From Papio anubis (lineage: Eukaryota > Chordata > Mammalia > Primates > Cercopithecidae), in contig NC_044995.1 in the NCBI RefSeq assembly GCF_008728515.1, positions 41,827,576 to 41,891,575 of the forward strand: a stretch of 64,000 nt of DNA, read 5' to 3'. Positions 10,701-21,474 of the stretch are shown in pieces; positions within the stretch are counted from its first letter, which is position 1; the number at the start of each line of letters is the position of its first letter. The notes under the pieces are model-generated. The model saw nothing but the letters and a program-made list of their open reading frames with translations, made no database searches and was not told where the DNA came from. Both the position numbers and the translations under genes were made by a program.

Positions 10701-12482
10701 GGACTACAGGCGCCCGCTACCGCACCCGGCTAGTTTTTTGTATTTTTAGTAGAGACGGGGTTTCACCATGTTAGCCAGGATGGTCTCGATCTCTCCTGAC
10801 CTTGTGATCCACCTGCCTCGGCCTCCCAAAGTGCTGGGATTACAGGCTTGAGCCACAGCGCCCGGCTCGGCTAATTTTTTTTTTTTTGAGACTGGAGTCT
10901 GGCTCTGTAAGCCCAGGCTGGAGTGCAGTGGCGGGATCTCAGCTCACTGCAAGCTCCACTTCACTCCCGGGTTCGCCATTCTCCCTGCCTCAGCCTCCGG
11001 AGCAGCTGGGACCACAGGCCCGCCACCTCGCCCGGCTAGTTTTTGCATTTTTGATAGAAGCGGGGTTTCTGTAGCCAGGATGGTCTCGATCTCTGACCTT
11101 GTGATCCCGCCCGCCTCAGAGGCCTCCCAAAGTGCTGGGATTACAGGCTTGAGCCACCCAGCGCCCGGCTCGGCTAATTTTTTTTTTTTTTTTTTTTGAG
11201 ACAGAGTCTCGCTTAGTCGCCCAGGCTGGGTACGGTGGCCAGCGATCTGGCTCTTTTTTCTGAAAGCTCTGCCTCCGGGTTCACGCCATTCTCCTGCCTC
11301 AGCCTCCCGGTAGCTGGGACCGGCGCCCGCCCATACGCCGGCTAATTTTGCATTTTAGTAGAGACGGGGGTTTCACCGTATTATGGGATGGTCTCGGTCT
11401 GACCTCGTGATCCGCCCTTTTCGGCCTCCCAAGATGCTGGGATTACAGAAGAGTGACGCAGCGCCCGGCCGGCTAATTTTTATACTTTTAGTAGAGTGAG
11501 TTTCATCATGTTGGCAGGCTGGTCTCGAACTCTGACCTCTCCCATAATCTACCACCTTGGCGCCAGAGTGTCAGGATTACAGGTCTGAGCCACCATGCCT
11601 GGCGTCCACTGGTTCTGTTTAGCTCTGCCTGGGCTGGGGGTGGGCGTTCCCCTTCAGGTGTTCACATCCCCCCTCTGTTGGGGGCAGGGATTGCAGGTGT
11701 CCGGGACAGGTGATTGTCCAAAGGCAAAGGTCCTCAGGGCCTCTCTCCGCAGTCCTTCCCTTCTTTTCCTCCAGTCTGGGCCTTCTCTCCCAGTACCAGT
11801 GTCTCTTTTTTTTTTTTTTTTTTTTTTTGAGACGGAGTCTCGCTCTGTCGCCCAGGCTGGAGTGCAGTGGCCGGATCTCAGCTCACTGCAAGCTCCGCCT
11901 CCCGGGTTTACGCCATTCTCCTGCCTCAGCCTCCCGAGTAGCTGGGACTACAGGCGCCCGCCACCTCGCCCGGCTAGTTTTTTGTATTTTTTAGTAGAGA
12001 CGGGGTTTCACCATGTTAGCCAGGATGGTCTTGATCTCCTGACTTTGTGATCCGCCCGTCTCGGCCTCCCAAAGTGCTGGGATTACAGGCTTGAGCCACC
12101 GTGCCCGGCCCCAGTGTCTCTTATCTACACAGTGGGAATTGCCAGGTAGAACCATCTGAGCCATTTTAAAATTTTTTATTTTTATTTTTTGTTTTTAGAG
12201 ACAGACTCTCCCTCTGTCATCCAGGCTGGAGTGCGGTGGCACAATCACAGCTCACTGCAGCCTTGACTTCCTGGACTCAGGTGATCCTCCTGCCTCAGCC
12301 TCTCAAGCAGCTGGGACTACAGGCAGGCACCACCACGCCCAGCTAATTTTTTTCTATTTTTGGTAAAGACAGGGTCTCCCTATGTTACCCAGTCTGGTCT
12401 TGAACTCCTGGGCTCAAGCAATCCTCCAGCCTTGGCCTCCCAAAGCCCTGGGATTACAGGTGTGAGCCACCATGCCCAGCCT
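7789..12482. mobile_element. Alu/MIR/L2-rich intergenic block left of the provirus
   Basis: Approximate contents: reverse Alus 7789-8081, 8861-9147, 9150-9446, 10410-10545 (partial), 10567-10867, 11806-12110 (flanked by ccagtgtctc on both sides) and 12185-12482. A forward Alu at 9806-10100 splits a MIR-like fossil (about 9720-10265), with cttgcagc repeated at its edges. About 9465-9590 resembles an L2 3' end. 8090-8790 is unique sequence in which I see no gene. 10868-11604 is described separately. No RDH8 exon is recognisable in this block. Confidence 0.75.
10868..11604 (-). mobile_element. Error-laden run of reverse Alu copies
   Basis: Two to three Alu-like copies follow one another, all with frequent single-base insertions, deletions and missing words within otherwise young AluY sequence (for example 'gctctgtaagcccaggctgg' and 'ccggtagctgggaccggcgc'). 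Flanking Alus at 10567-10867 and 11806-12110 are clean. The indel-dominated pattern is unlike normal CpG-driven Alu decay. Confidence 0.7.
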
Positions 12483-12596
12483 GGAGTGTCTATTTTTACT
12501 GTAGCCACATTCACCTGGACTGTCTTTTTCAATCCTCTCAGCAATCTAAGGAATTAAGGATCATCACTGGCCCATGTTACAGAGGAAAAACTCTCT

Positions 12597-12952
12597 GGAC
12601 TCCAGGGCTGACACCTGGAATTCCAGCACTTTGGGAGGCAGAGCTGGGAGGATCGCTTGAAACCAGGAGATGGAGACCAGCCTGGACAACATGGCTGACC
12701 CTATCTCTACAATTTTTCTTTTTCTTTTTCTTTTTCTTTTTCTTTTTCTTTTTTTGAGATGGAGTCTCGCTCTGTCACCCAGGCTGGAGCGCAGTGGTGT
12801 GATCTCTGCTCACTGAAAGCTCCGCCTCCCGGGTTTACGCCATTCTCCTGCCTCAGCCTCCCGAGTAACTGGGACTACAGGCGCCCGCCATTCTATAAAA
12901 TTTTTTTTAAAAAATTAGCTGAGTGTAGTGGTGTGTGCCTGTAAAGACCAAC
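12597..12952 (+). mobile_element. Left part of old Alu interrupted by the provirus
   Basis: A forward Alu begins near 12597, contains a CTTTTT microsatellite and a partial reverse AluY insertion (about 12716-12897), resumes at about 12900 ('aattagctgagtgtagtggtg') and stops at the provirus. Its remainder resumes at 21475 ('actcatggggctgaggtggg'). Confidence 0.8.
12948..12952. repeat. Provirus target-site duplication, left copy
   Basis: ccaac directly precedes the TGTAAGG start of the 5' LTR; the matching ccaac follows the 3' LTR at 21475-21479. Confidence 0.8.
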
Positions 12953-13734
12953 TGTAAGGTCCTCTGAACGGGCTACACCATAGTTGAGCCATTGTGACCC
13001 CCGTGACCCACACCTACAGGCCTCCTGGGGTCACAAAGACTGGAGCAACAGGAGAACCACTAAAGAAACAGCTAGTTCCGGCCAGGCGCGGTGGCTCATG
13101 TCTGTAATCCCAGCACTTTGGGAGGCTGAAGCAGGTGGATCACAAGGTAAGGAGATCGAGACCATCCTGGCTAACGCGGTGAAATCCCATCTCCACTAAG
13201 AATACAAAAAACTAGCCAGGTGAGGTGGCGGGCGCCTGTAGTCCCAGCTACTTGGGAGGCTGAGGCAGGAGAATGGCGTAAACCCGGGAGGTGGAGCTTG
13301 CAGAGAGACGAGATTGCACCACTGCACTCCAGCCTGGGCAACAGAACAAGACTCCGTCTCTAAAAAAAAAAAAAAAAAAAGAAAAGAAACAGCTAGTTCC
13401 TGCCTTAACTTATTAACCGACCTTGCAACATTCCACCGTTGTGATATGTTCCTGCCCTACCCTAACTAATCAATAGACCTTGTGATATTGTGCCTTGTGA
13501 CCTCCCCCCACGTTGTGGCTATAAACCTTGTGACATTTTTCCCCTGCCCGAAAAAACTGCCCGTAACTGTAACTTTCCACTACCTACCCCAAACCTATAA
13601 AACCAGTTCCACTCCCACCACCCTTCACTGACTGTCTTTTCGGACTCAGTGGCTTGCACCTGAGTGAATAAACAGTCTTGTTGCTCACTCTTAGCCTGTT
13701 CAGGGTACCTCTTCAATTAGATGCGCACAGAACA
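12953..13734 (+). repeat. 5' LTR, carrying an Alu insertion
   Basis: The LTR is about 460 bp without the Alu (13080-13382), matching the 3' LTR length (459 bp). It has TATAAAA at 13596-13602 and AATAAA at 13667-13672, ending in the AACA terminus before the primer site. Confidence 0.85.
13080..13382 (+). mobile_element. AluY inserted in the 5' LTR
   Basis: Full-length forward Alu with A tail, flanked by a perfect 18-bp duplication AAAGAAACAGCTAGTTCC (13062-13079 and 13383-13400). It is absent from the two downstream LTR copies, so it postdates provirus integration. Confidence 0.93.
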
Positions 13735-13736
13735 TT

Positions 13737-13756
13737 TGGTGCCGAAAGCCCTGGAT
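13737..13756 (+). other. Retroviral primer-binding site, tRNA-Phe type
   Basis: TGGTGCCGAAAGCCCTGGA follows the 5' LTR. The first 11 bases match the complement of the 3' end of tRNA-Phe and the rest is diverged. This primer type is characteristic of HERV-F-like elements. Confidence 0.7.
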
Positions 13757-14077
13757 AGGGGATCTCCTCCTGGAGACCTACCCCTATTCCCCTGAGCTCT
13801 CCCTCGAAGAGACTCCCTTCGACCTTGGGACTTCAGACCCGCCCCTGCAAAAGGACCCCACGCCTGCCTACAGATCAGTTAAGCTGCCTCAGTCTCTCTT
13901 CATCTTTCTCTCTCTTTTTCTTTCAGACAATGAACCTCCTTTTGTCCGTGTTTCTGAAATCCAATAATGGTCACGGCTGTACAACTCCGGACTTCCACTG
14001 GGGATACCCACTGAAGATCCTAGTGGTCGTTCTATTCCTTGTCTCTTTCTTTCCCATCCAATCTTCCCTGTTCTATC

Positions 14078-15451
14078 ATGGGCAACCTCCCGCCCTCCAT
14101 CTCTCCTCCTTCCCCTCTGGCTTGTGTCCTCAAAAATCTCAAACCTCTTCGGCTTTCACCCGATCTAAAGCCTAAACGTTTATCAATATTATTATTATTT
14201 GCTGTAACATGGCCTGGCCCCAAGATAAATTAGACAACAGCTCTCAGAGGCCAGAAAACAGCACTTCTGATTTCTCTATTTTGCGGGACTTTGACAACTT
14301 CTGTCACAAAATGGGCAAACGGTCTGAGATACCCTACGTCCAGGCATTTTTTTTTTCTTTGACACGGAGTCTCGCTCTGTCGCCCAGGCTGGAGTACAGT
14401 AGCGTGATCTCGACTCACTGCAAGCTCTGCCTCCCGGGTTCACGCCATTCTCCTGCCTCAGCCTCCCGAGTAGCTGAGACTATAGGCGCCTGCCACCATG
14501 TCCGGCTAATTTTTTTGTATTTTTAGTAGAGATGAGTTTTCACTGTGTTAGCCAGGATGGTCTCAAACTCCTGGCCTCAAGTGATCTGCCCACCTTGGCC
14601 TCCCAAAGTGCTGGGATTACAGACACGAGCCACCGCGCCTGGCTGTCCAGGCATTTTTTACACTATGATATCTCCCTAGCCTCTGCTCCCAATGTGACCT
14701 GTCCCAAGTTTTCCTTATCTCCCTTCCTTCTTCCATTGGTGACGCTGATTCCTGTTTGTCCGTTAATCCCTCTGATATTTCTCCCCCTCACCCACCCGAA
14801 CTCAGTTCTAATTCCCCCTCAGAATCTGATCCCACTTCTACCCACAACCCACCCCCCTTAGGCCCCTCCCATCACCACCCCTCCTCGCACCCTATCTGGC
14901 TTACAATTTGGCCCCGCGGCCGGCCCCCTGCCCCTGCCCCTGCCCAGCAATTTCTCCTTCGAGAGGTGACAGGAGCCGAAGGAATAGTCCAGGTTCATGT
15001 CCCTTTCTCCCTGCTGAACCTCTCCCAAATTAGTCAACGCCTAGGCTCTTTCTCGTCTGACCCCACCAACTATATACAAGAACTCCGATACTTAACCCAG
15101 TGCTATAATCTTAACTGGAATGACTTAAACATCATCCTCATCTCTACTCTGGCTCCTGAGGAGCGAGAGCGAGTTTGGACCCTAGCTCAATCTTACGCTG
15201 ATGACTACTGGCATCTTGAGCCTGGCCTCCAAAAAGGTGCTAGGGAGGTACCCCGTGAAGACCCCCAATGCACCTACCAGTCAGGGCTCCAAGGAATAGC
15301 CAGGCAGGACCATATGATCTCTTGCCTAGCTCAAGGGCTTCAGAAGGCTGCATATGAAACCATCAATTATGACAAACTAAAGGAGACCATTCAGAACAAA
15401 TACGAAAATCCAGCTCAGTGTATGGCCCATCTAGCTGCCACCTTCAGGTGA
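14078..15451 (+). pseudogene. ERV gag remnant (matrix and partial capsid)
   Basis: Old retroviral gag copy. It starts at 14078 with a Met-Gly myristoylation-type N-terminus, is disrupted by a frame change near 14180-14210, is split by a reverse Alu (14350-14644), and is then open from 14756 to 15451 with a proline-rich segment followed by a gammaretroviral capsid N-terminal part. The frame ends at a TGA at 15449-15451 and homologous sequence stops soon after, where the Alu cluster begins. The later gag, protease and pol regions are absent. It is non-functional. Confidence 0.8.
14350..14644 (-). mobile_element. Alu inserted in ERV gag
   Basis: Full-length reverse Alu flanked by gtccaggcattttt at both ends (near 14339 and 14645). 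A corrupted copy of the same insertion appears after the N gap at about 18490-18760. Confidence 0.88.
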
Positions 15452-15481
15452 TACACAGCACTAGACCCTGAAGGGCGGAAG

Positions 15482-15495
15482 GCATGTATTCTTTT

Positions 15496-15527
<32 letters not shown>

Positions 15528-15837
15528 TTTTTTCAGAGACAGAGTCACCATCTATGCGCCCAGGCTGGAGTGCAGTGGCCGGATCTCAGCTCACTGCAAG
15601 CTCCGCCTCCTGGAGTTCACGTAGCCATTCTCCTGCCTCAGCCTCCCGAGTAGCTGGGACTACAGGCGCCCATACACCTGCGCCCGGCTAGTTTTGCATT
15701 TTTTTAGTAGAGATGGGGTTTCACCGTGTTAGCCAGGATGGTCTCGATCTCCTGACCTCGTGATCCGCCCGTCTCGGCCTCCCAAAGTGCTGGGATTACA
15801 GGCTTGAGCCACCGCGCCCGGCCTTCTTTTTCTTTTC

Positions 15838-15874
<37 letters not shown>

Positions 15875-16462
15875 TTTTTTTTGAGACAGATATAGCTCAA
15901 ATCACCAGGCTGGACTGCAGTGGCCGGATCTCAGCTCACTGCAAGCTCCGCCCTCCCGGGTTACATGTTCTCCTGGCTCAGCCTCCCGAGTAGCTGGGAC
16001 TACAGGCGCCCGCCACCTCGCCGGCTAGTTTTTGTATTTCTTAATGAGACGGGGTTTCACGGTAGCCAGGATGGTCTCGATCTCCTGACCTCGTGATCCG
16101 CCCGTCGGCCTCCCAAAGTGCTGGGATTACACAGGCTTGAGCCACCGGCGCCCGACCTTCTTTTCTTTTTTGAGACAGAGTCTCGCTCTGTCGCCCAGGC
16201 TGTAGTGCAGTGGCCTGATCTCTGCTCACTGCAAGCTCCGGCTTCCCAGGTTCACGCCATTCTCCTGCCTCGGAGTCCCAAGTGGCTGGAAGGACTTTTA
16301 GGCCAGCCGCCCTACGCCCGGCTAATTTTTGTATTTTTAGTAGAGATGGGGTTTCACCATGTTAGCTTCTGGATGGTCTCCGTCTCCTGGCCAGCCTTGT
16401 GATCCGCCCACCTGCAGCCCTCCCAAAGTGCTGGGATTACAGGCGTGAGCCATCCGCCTGGC
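15482..16462 (-). mobile_element. Noisy Alu cluster at the gag-env deletion junction
   Basis: About three successive reverse Alus (15490-15825, 15860-16160, 16165-16462) separated by CTTTT runs, with many small indels. The cluster lies between the truncated gag and the env remnant. A second, more corrupted version occurs at about 19565-20460. Confidence 0.7.
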
Positions 16463-17020
16463 TCTGCCTATTCTTAAATGAAGAATGCATTTTACTTAAA
16501 ATCAATCTGGCCTCATATATGATAACATTAAAAAACTTAAAGACAAGCTCCAAAACTTGCACCGTCAGGCGGAAATAATTATTCTGGACTTACCTTGCCA
16601 TTCTCTAGCCTAGCTTCATGGCTCCTTCCACTAACAGGCCCCTTTCGCACTCATCCTTCTTGTCCTCTTGATCAGACCTTGTCTTTTTCAGGCTAATCTC
16701 TCAGTTTATACAAAATCATTATCTAAGCTATTACTAATTAATCAATCACGGCAAATCCTCCTTCTAACAACCCCTTATTACCAACTCCTACCCCAAGATC
16801 TTTCCTCAGTTTAATCTCTCCAACTTTGGGGTTCCATGCCCCAACCCCACTCCAAAGTAGCCCTTAGAGAGCATTGTCCATCACCCCAAAACCTCACCCA
16901 TCACCCCTCCTTGGCACCCCTAAGGTATTTTCACCCCAACCTCCTAACATTACACTACTCTTTCTCATTTTATTTCTTTCTTATTTTATTTTTTCATTAT
17001 TAAACATAAAAAGACAGAGA
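16463..17020 (+). pseudogene. ERV env C-terminal remnant, first copy
   Basis: Sequence matching the retroviral transmembrane-subunit C-terminus plus the 3' untranslated and polypurine region. It carries indels relative to the clean copy at 20450-21015 and is frame-broken. It is probably the same locus sequenced twice (see findings). Confidence 0.7.
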
Positions 17021-17468
17021 TGTAGATCACTATGAACGTACTACACCATGGTCGAGCCATTTGGTCCCTGTGACCCACATGTGGAGGCCTCCTGGAGTCA
17101 CAAAGCCTGGAGCAACAGGAGAACCACTAAAGAGAAGAAGAAGCAGCTAGGGTTTCTGCCTTAACCGATTAACCAATCTTGCAACATTCCACCATTGGCA
17201 GTCTGTTCCACCTGCCCTATCTATCTAATCAATTGACCTTGTGATATCATGCCTTGACCTTCCCCACACAGGCTCCTTTTTGAGGCATTCTTCCCTGCCC
17301 AAAGGGAAACCGCCCCTAACCTCTATCTTTCCACTGCCTACCCCAAACCTATAAAACCAGTTCCTCCCACCACCTTCACTGACTCCTTTTTGGACTCAGC
17401 TGAAAGAGTGAATAAACAGCCTTGTTTGCTCACACTTAGTCTGTTCAGGTGTAGCAATACGTAACTTA
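17021..17468 (+). repeat. LTR copy abutting the N gap
   Basis: A corrupted copy of the 3' LTR (compare 21016-21474): it begins tgtagatcac instead of TGTAAGGTCC and has several dropped segments, though the TATA and AATAAA regions are still recognisable near 17350 and 17410. It ends at the N run. Confidence 0.75.
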
Positions 17469-18464
17469 NNNNNNNNNNNNNNNNNNNNNNNNNNNNNNNN
17501 NNNNNNNNNNNNNNNNNNNNNNNNNNNNNNNNNNNNNNNNNNNNNNNNNNNNNNNNNNNNNNNNNNNNNNNNNNNNNNNNNNNNNNNNNNNNNNNNNNNN
17601 NNNNNNNNNNNNNNNNNNNNNNNNNNNNNNNNNNNNNNNNNNNNNNNNNNNNNNNNNNNNNNNNNNNNNNNNNNNNNNNNNNNNNNNNNNNNNNNNNNNN
17701 NNNNNNNNNNNNNNNNNNNNNNNNNNNNNNNNNNNNNNNNNNNNNNNNNNNNNNNNNNNNNNNNNNNNNNNNNNNNNNNNNNNNNNNNNNNNNNNNNNNN
17801 NNNNNNNNNNNNNNNNNNNNNNNNNNNNNNNNNNNNNNNNNNNNNNNNNNNNNNNNNNNNNNNNNNNNNNNNNNNNNNNNNNNNNNNNNNNNNNNNNNNN
17901 NNNNNNNNNNNNNNNNNNNNNNNNNNNNNNNNNNNNNNNNNNNNNNNNNNNNNNNNNNNNNNNNNNNNNNNNNNNNNNNNNNNNNNNNNNNNNNNNNNNN
18001 NNNNNNNNNNNNNNNNNNNNNNNNNNNNNNNNNNNNNNNNNNNNNNNNNNNNNNNNNNNNNNNNNNNNNNNNNNNNNNNNNNNNNNNNNNNNNNNNNNNN
18101 NNNNNNNNNNNNNNNNNNNNNNNNNNNNNNNNNNNNNNNNNNNNNNNNNNNNNNNNNNNNNNNNNNNNNNNNNNNNNNNNNNNNNNNNNNNNNNNNNNNN
18201 NNNNNNNNNNNNNNNNNNNNNNNNNNNNNNNNNNNNNNNNNNNNNNNNNNNNNNNNNNNNNNNNNNNNNNNNNNNNNNNNNNNNNNNNNNNNNNNNNNNN
18301 NNNNNNNNNNNNNNNNNNNNNNNNNNNNNNNNNNNNNNNNNNNNNNNNNNNNNNNNNNNNNNNNNNNNNNNNNNNNNNNNNNNNNNNNNNNNNNNNNNNN
18401 NNNNNNNNNNNNNNNNNNNNNNNNNNNNNNNNNNNNNNNNNNNNNNNNNNNNNNNNNNNNNNNN
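17469..18464. other. Assembly gap (996 N)
   Basis: An unresolved run of N inside the provirus. Nothing can be said about its content; the flanking evidence suggests it may not correspond to real additional DNA. Confidence 0.99.
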
Positions 18465-20450
18465 CCCGCGTTACGGGCTTGCCCATTTCGACGAGTCTCG
18501 CTTCTGTTCTCCGCCTTTCGGCTGGAGGTTAAGCAGTAGCGATCCTACTCTGCTTCCGTGCCTGCCTCCCCGGTTCTCCCCAAGTCTCCTCCTCTAGAAA
18601 GAGACGGAGTAGGCGCTCGCCACCATGTCCGGGTCACCGCCACTTATTTTAGTAGAGTTTTCACCGTGCGCCAGCCGGTGATGGTCTCTAAACTCCTGGC
18701 TCATGATCTGCCCGCCAATTGTTCTCCCCGCGCGGGGATTTAGTTCGCCTTTGGCTGTCCAGGTATTTTAATTCATGATATCTCTCCCTTAGCCTCTGCT
18801 CCTACTGTAATCTCGTCCCGTTTAGCCTGATCTTCTTCTTCCATTGCTTGACTTTGCTTCATCCCCAGCACCCCTCCCCGCCCCTCACCCACTCCAACTC
18901 AGTTCGCACTCCCTCTGGTAATCTGATCCCACTTCTACCCCACAAAATCCGGCCCCTGAAATTCCTCCCATCACCACCCCTCCCCGCACCCTGGCCTGGC
19001 TTTATAATTTCGGTCCTCCTCCCTGCTGGCTCCTCGGCCCCCTGCCCAGAGTGGCTCTCCTTCGGAGGTGAGCTGGAAGGACAGTCCAGGCGTCTGTCCC
19101 TCCCTGCTGCAACCTCTCCTCCGGCCTGAACGCCGAAATTTCTCTCTCGCCTCGGACCCTCTAATTCAACTATATATTAAGAACTCCATGATTTTAAACT
19201 AGCAAGCACCCGAATCAATGACTTTAAATACTGGTTCCTTCATTCTACTTGGCTCCTGAGAAATGACAGTTTCCAATCCCAGCCTCACCCACGCTGACTG
19301 CACCTGAGCCTGGCCTCCAGCGGTGCTGAGGTACTCCCCGTGAAGACCCCTAATGCACCTACCAATAGCCTGAATAGCTAGGTATATGATCTCTTTGCCT
19401 AGCCTAAGCGCCTCTGCATGTGTGTATGAAACCATCAATTATGCGACAAACAAAGGGGTATCATTCAGAACAAATGCCTAAAATCCAGAAGCCTAGTAAG
19501 GCAACGGACTCATTGCCACCCTCAGTGATACACAGCACTAGACTTTGAAGGGCCGGAAGGTCACTTTATTCTTTTTTTTTTTTCTTTTCTTTTTTTGAGA
19601 CAGGGAACGCTTCTCTCATCAGCTTCAGGGTTGGAGTGCAGTGGTCGATTCAGCCGTGCTCGGCCTCTGGTGCTGACATGACTCTTCCTGCTCAGCTTCC
19701 TGGTAGTGGGGACTTGAGAGGGAGCCTGCAATTCTCTGCCTGCTAAGATGCAGATGGGGTTTCTCACCTGCAGCAATGATGGTCTCATCTCTCGACCTCA
19801 GATCCATTGCCCTGCCTCCCAGTGTTGATTAGGGCGGACACGGCGCCTGCCTTTTTTTCTTTTCTTTTTCTTTTTTTTGAGGATTTGAGTCTGTCTGTCA
19901 CCCAGGCTTGATCAGTACTTGATCTCAGCTTCCACTGCAGCTCCGCTTCTCCCTGGTTCACGCCGCATTCTCCTCCGCCTCAGCCTCCCGAGTAGCTGGG
20001 ACTACAGGCTGCCTACTTACACCTCGGGCCACCGCTTAAGTTTTTGGCTTCTGAGACTTGGTTTTACCTCAAGGAAAGAATGATGGTCTCACCCTGACCT
20101 CAGTGATCCGCCTCTGGCTCCCCAGCAAAGTGCTGGGATTACAGGGTTGAGCTTGCCTCGGCTCCTTCTTTTTTTTTCTTTTTTTTTTTGAGAGACAGTC
20201 TCGCCTCACGCCTTTGAGGCCGTGGTGGCAAGAAAGGGTCTATCTCTTGCTTGCAATGCAGCTTCCTGGCTCTGTTCACGCATTTCTCCTGCCTTCAGGT
20301 CCTATAGTTGGGATTCTAGGGTGGCCCACGCCTCCGGCTATATTTTTGTAATATTTTAGTGATGGGGTTTCACCATGTTTAAATTTGTGGGATGGTCTCA
20401 CCTCCTGGCCTCAGACCTCACTCCTGCCTCCCAAGTTAGATTACAGGCGT
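18465..20450 (+). repeat. Corrupted duplicate of ERV gag and Alu cluster
   Basis: This tracks 14310-16460 in order: the tail of the gag 5' part, the same Alu insertion, the proline-rich gag part (18850-19150), partial capsid (to about 19560) and the Alu cluster. Frequent insertions and deletions break every frame. It is not an independent gene copy by appearance. Confidence 0.75.
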
Positions 20451-20724
20451 GAGCCATTTCTGGCTCTGCCTATTCTTAAATGAAGAATGCCGCTTTTACT
20501 TAAATCAATCTGGCCTCATATATGATAACATTAAAAAACTTAAAGACAAAGCTCAAAAACTTGCAAATCAGGCAAATAATTATTCTGGACTTACCTTGCC
20601 ATTCTCTAGCCTAGCTTCATGGCTCCTTCCACTAACAGGCCCTTTCGCACTCATCCTTCTTGTCCTCTTGATCAGACCTTGTCTTTTCAGGCTAATCTCT
20701 CAGTTTATACAAAATCGTATCTAA
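20450..20724 (+). pseudogene. ERV env transmembrane-subunit C-terminal remnant
   Basis: A short open stretch corresponding to the end of a gammaretroviral env: the Cys of the conserved disulfide region, a membrane-proximal helix, a hydrophobic membrane span rich in Leu/Ile/Val, and a short tail. The receptor-binding part and fusion peptide are absent, so it is non-functional. A polypurine tract (about 21004-21015) precedes the 3' LTR. Confidence 0.75.
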
Positions 20725-21015
20725 GCTATTACTAATTAATCAATACGGCAAATCCTCCTTCTAACAACCCCGCAATACCAACTCCTACCCCAAGATCTTT
20801 CCTCAGTTTAATCTCTCCAACTTTAGGTTCCCATGCTGCCCCAACCCCACTCAAAGTAGCCCTTAGAAACATTGTCCATCACCCCAAAACATCACCCATC
20901 ACCCCTCCTTGGCACCCCTAAAATTTTCACCCCAACATCCTAACATTACACTACTCTTTCTCATTTTATTTCTTTCTTATTTTATTTTTCATTATTAAAC
21001 ATAAAAAGACAGGAA

Positions 21016-21474
21016 TGTAAGGTCCTGTGAACGTACTACACCATGGTCGAGCCATTGTGGTCCCTGTGACCCACATGTACAGGCCTCCTGGAGTCACAAA
21101 GCCTGGAGCAACAGGAGAACCACTAAAGAAGAAGAAACGGCTAGTTCCTGCCTTAACCGATTAACCAATCTTGCAACATTCCACCATTGTGATCTGTTCC
21201 TGCCCTATCCTATCTAATCAATTGACCTTGTGATATCATGCCTTGTGACCTTCCCCCACCTTGTGACTATGCACCTTGTGACATTCTTCCCCTGCCCAAA
21301 GAAACCGCCCCTAACTATCTTTCCACTACCTACCCCAAACCTATAAAACCAGTTCCACTCCCACCACCCTTCACTGACTCCCTTTTTGGACTCAGCTGAA
21401 AAGTGAATAAACAGCCTTGTTGCTCACACTTAGTCTGTTCAGGGTGTCTCTTCAATTAGACGCGTGCGTAACAC
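21016..21474 (+). repeat. 3' LTR
   Basis: Clean 459-bp LTR from TGTAAGG to AACA with TATAAAA near 21340 and AATAAA near 21405, followed by the ccaac target duplication (21475-21479). Confidence 0.88.

Larger units (their letters stand above)
12953..21474 (+). mobile_element. Class I endogenous retrovirus, internally deleted, as assembled
   Basis: Provirus bounded by LTRs starting TGTAAGG and ending AACA, with 5-bp ccaac duplications. As assembled: 5' LTR 12953-13734, tRNA-Phe-like primer site, gag fragment, Alu cluster 15482-16460, env C-terminal fragment, LTR copy 17021-17468, 996 N, a noisy second copy of gag/Alu sequence 18465-20450, a clean env C-terminal fragment 20450-20724 and the 3' LTR 21016-21474. 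Most of gag's 3' part, all of pol and most of env are missing. The primer site and the gag/env character place it near HERV-F/HERV-H-like gammaretroviral elements; the exact family name was not determined. It cannot encode a replication-competent virus. Confidence 0.85.

Noticed and set aside
13825..14175. 116-codon frame just after the ERV primer site
   Set aside because: It is out of frame with the gag start at 14078 and has no recognisable domain; it is probably leader sequence.
17338..18486. Long minus-strand frame across the gap
   Set aside because: It is made of N translated as unknown residues with a few bases of LTR on either side, so it is not evidence of coding.
18465..20724. A second, independent provirus
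   Set aside because: It shares the same Alu insertion and the same gag-env deletion as the first, has no own flanking duplication, and its noisy portions mirror clean sequence across the gap; duplicate assembly explains it better.
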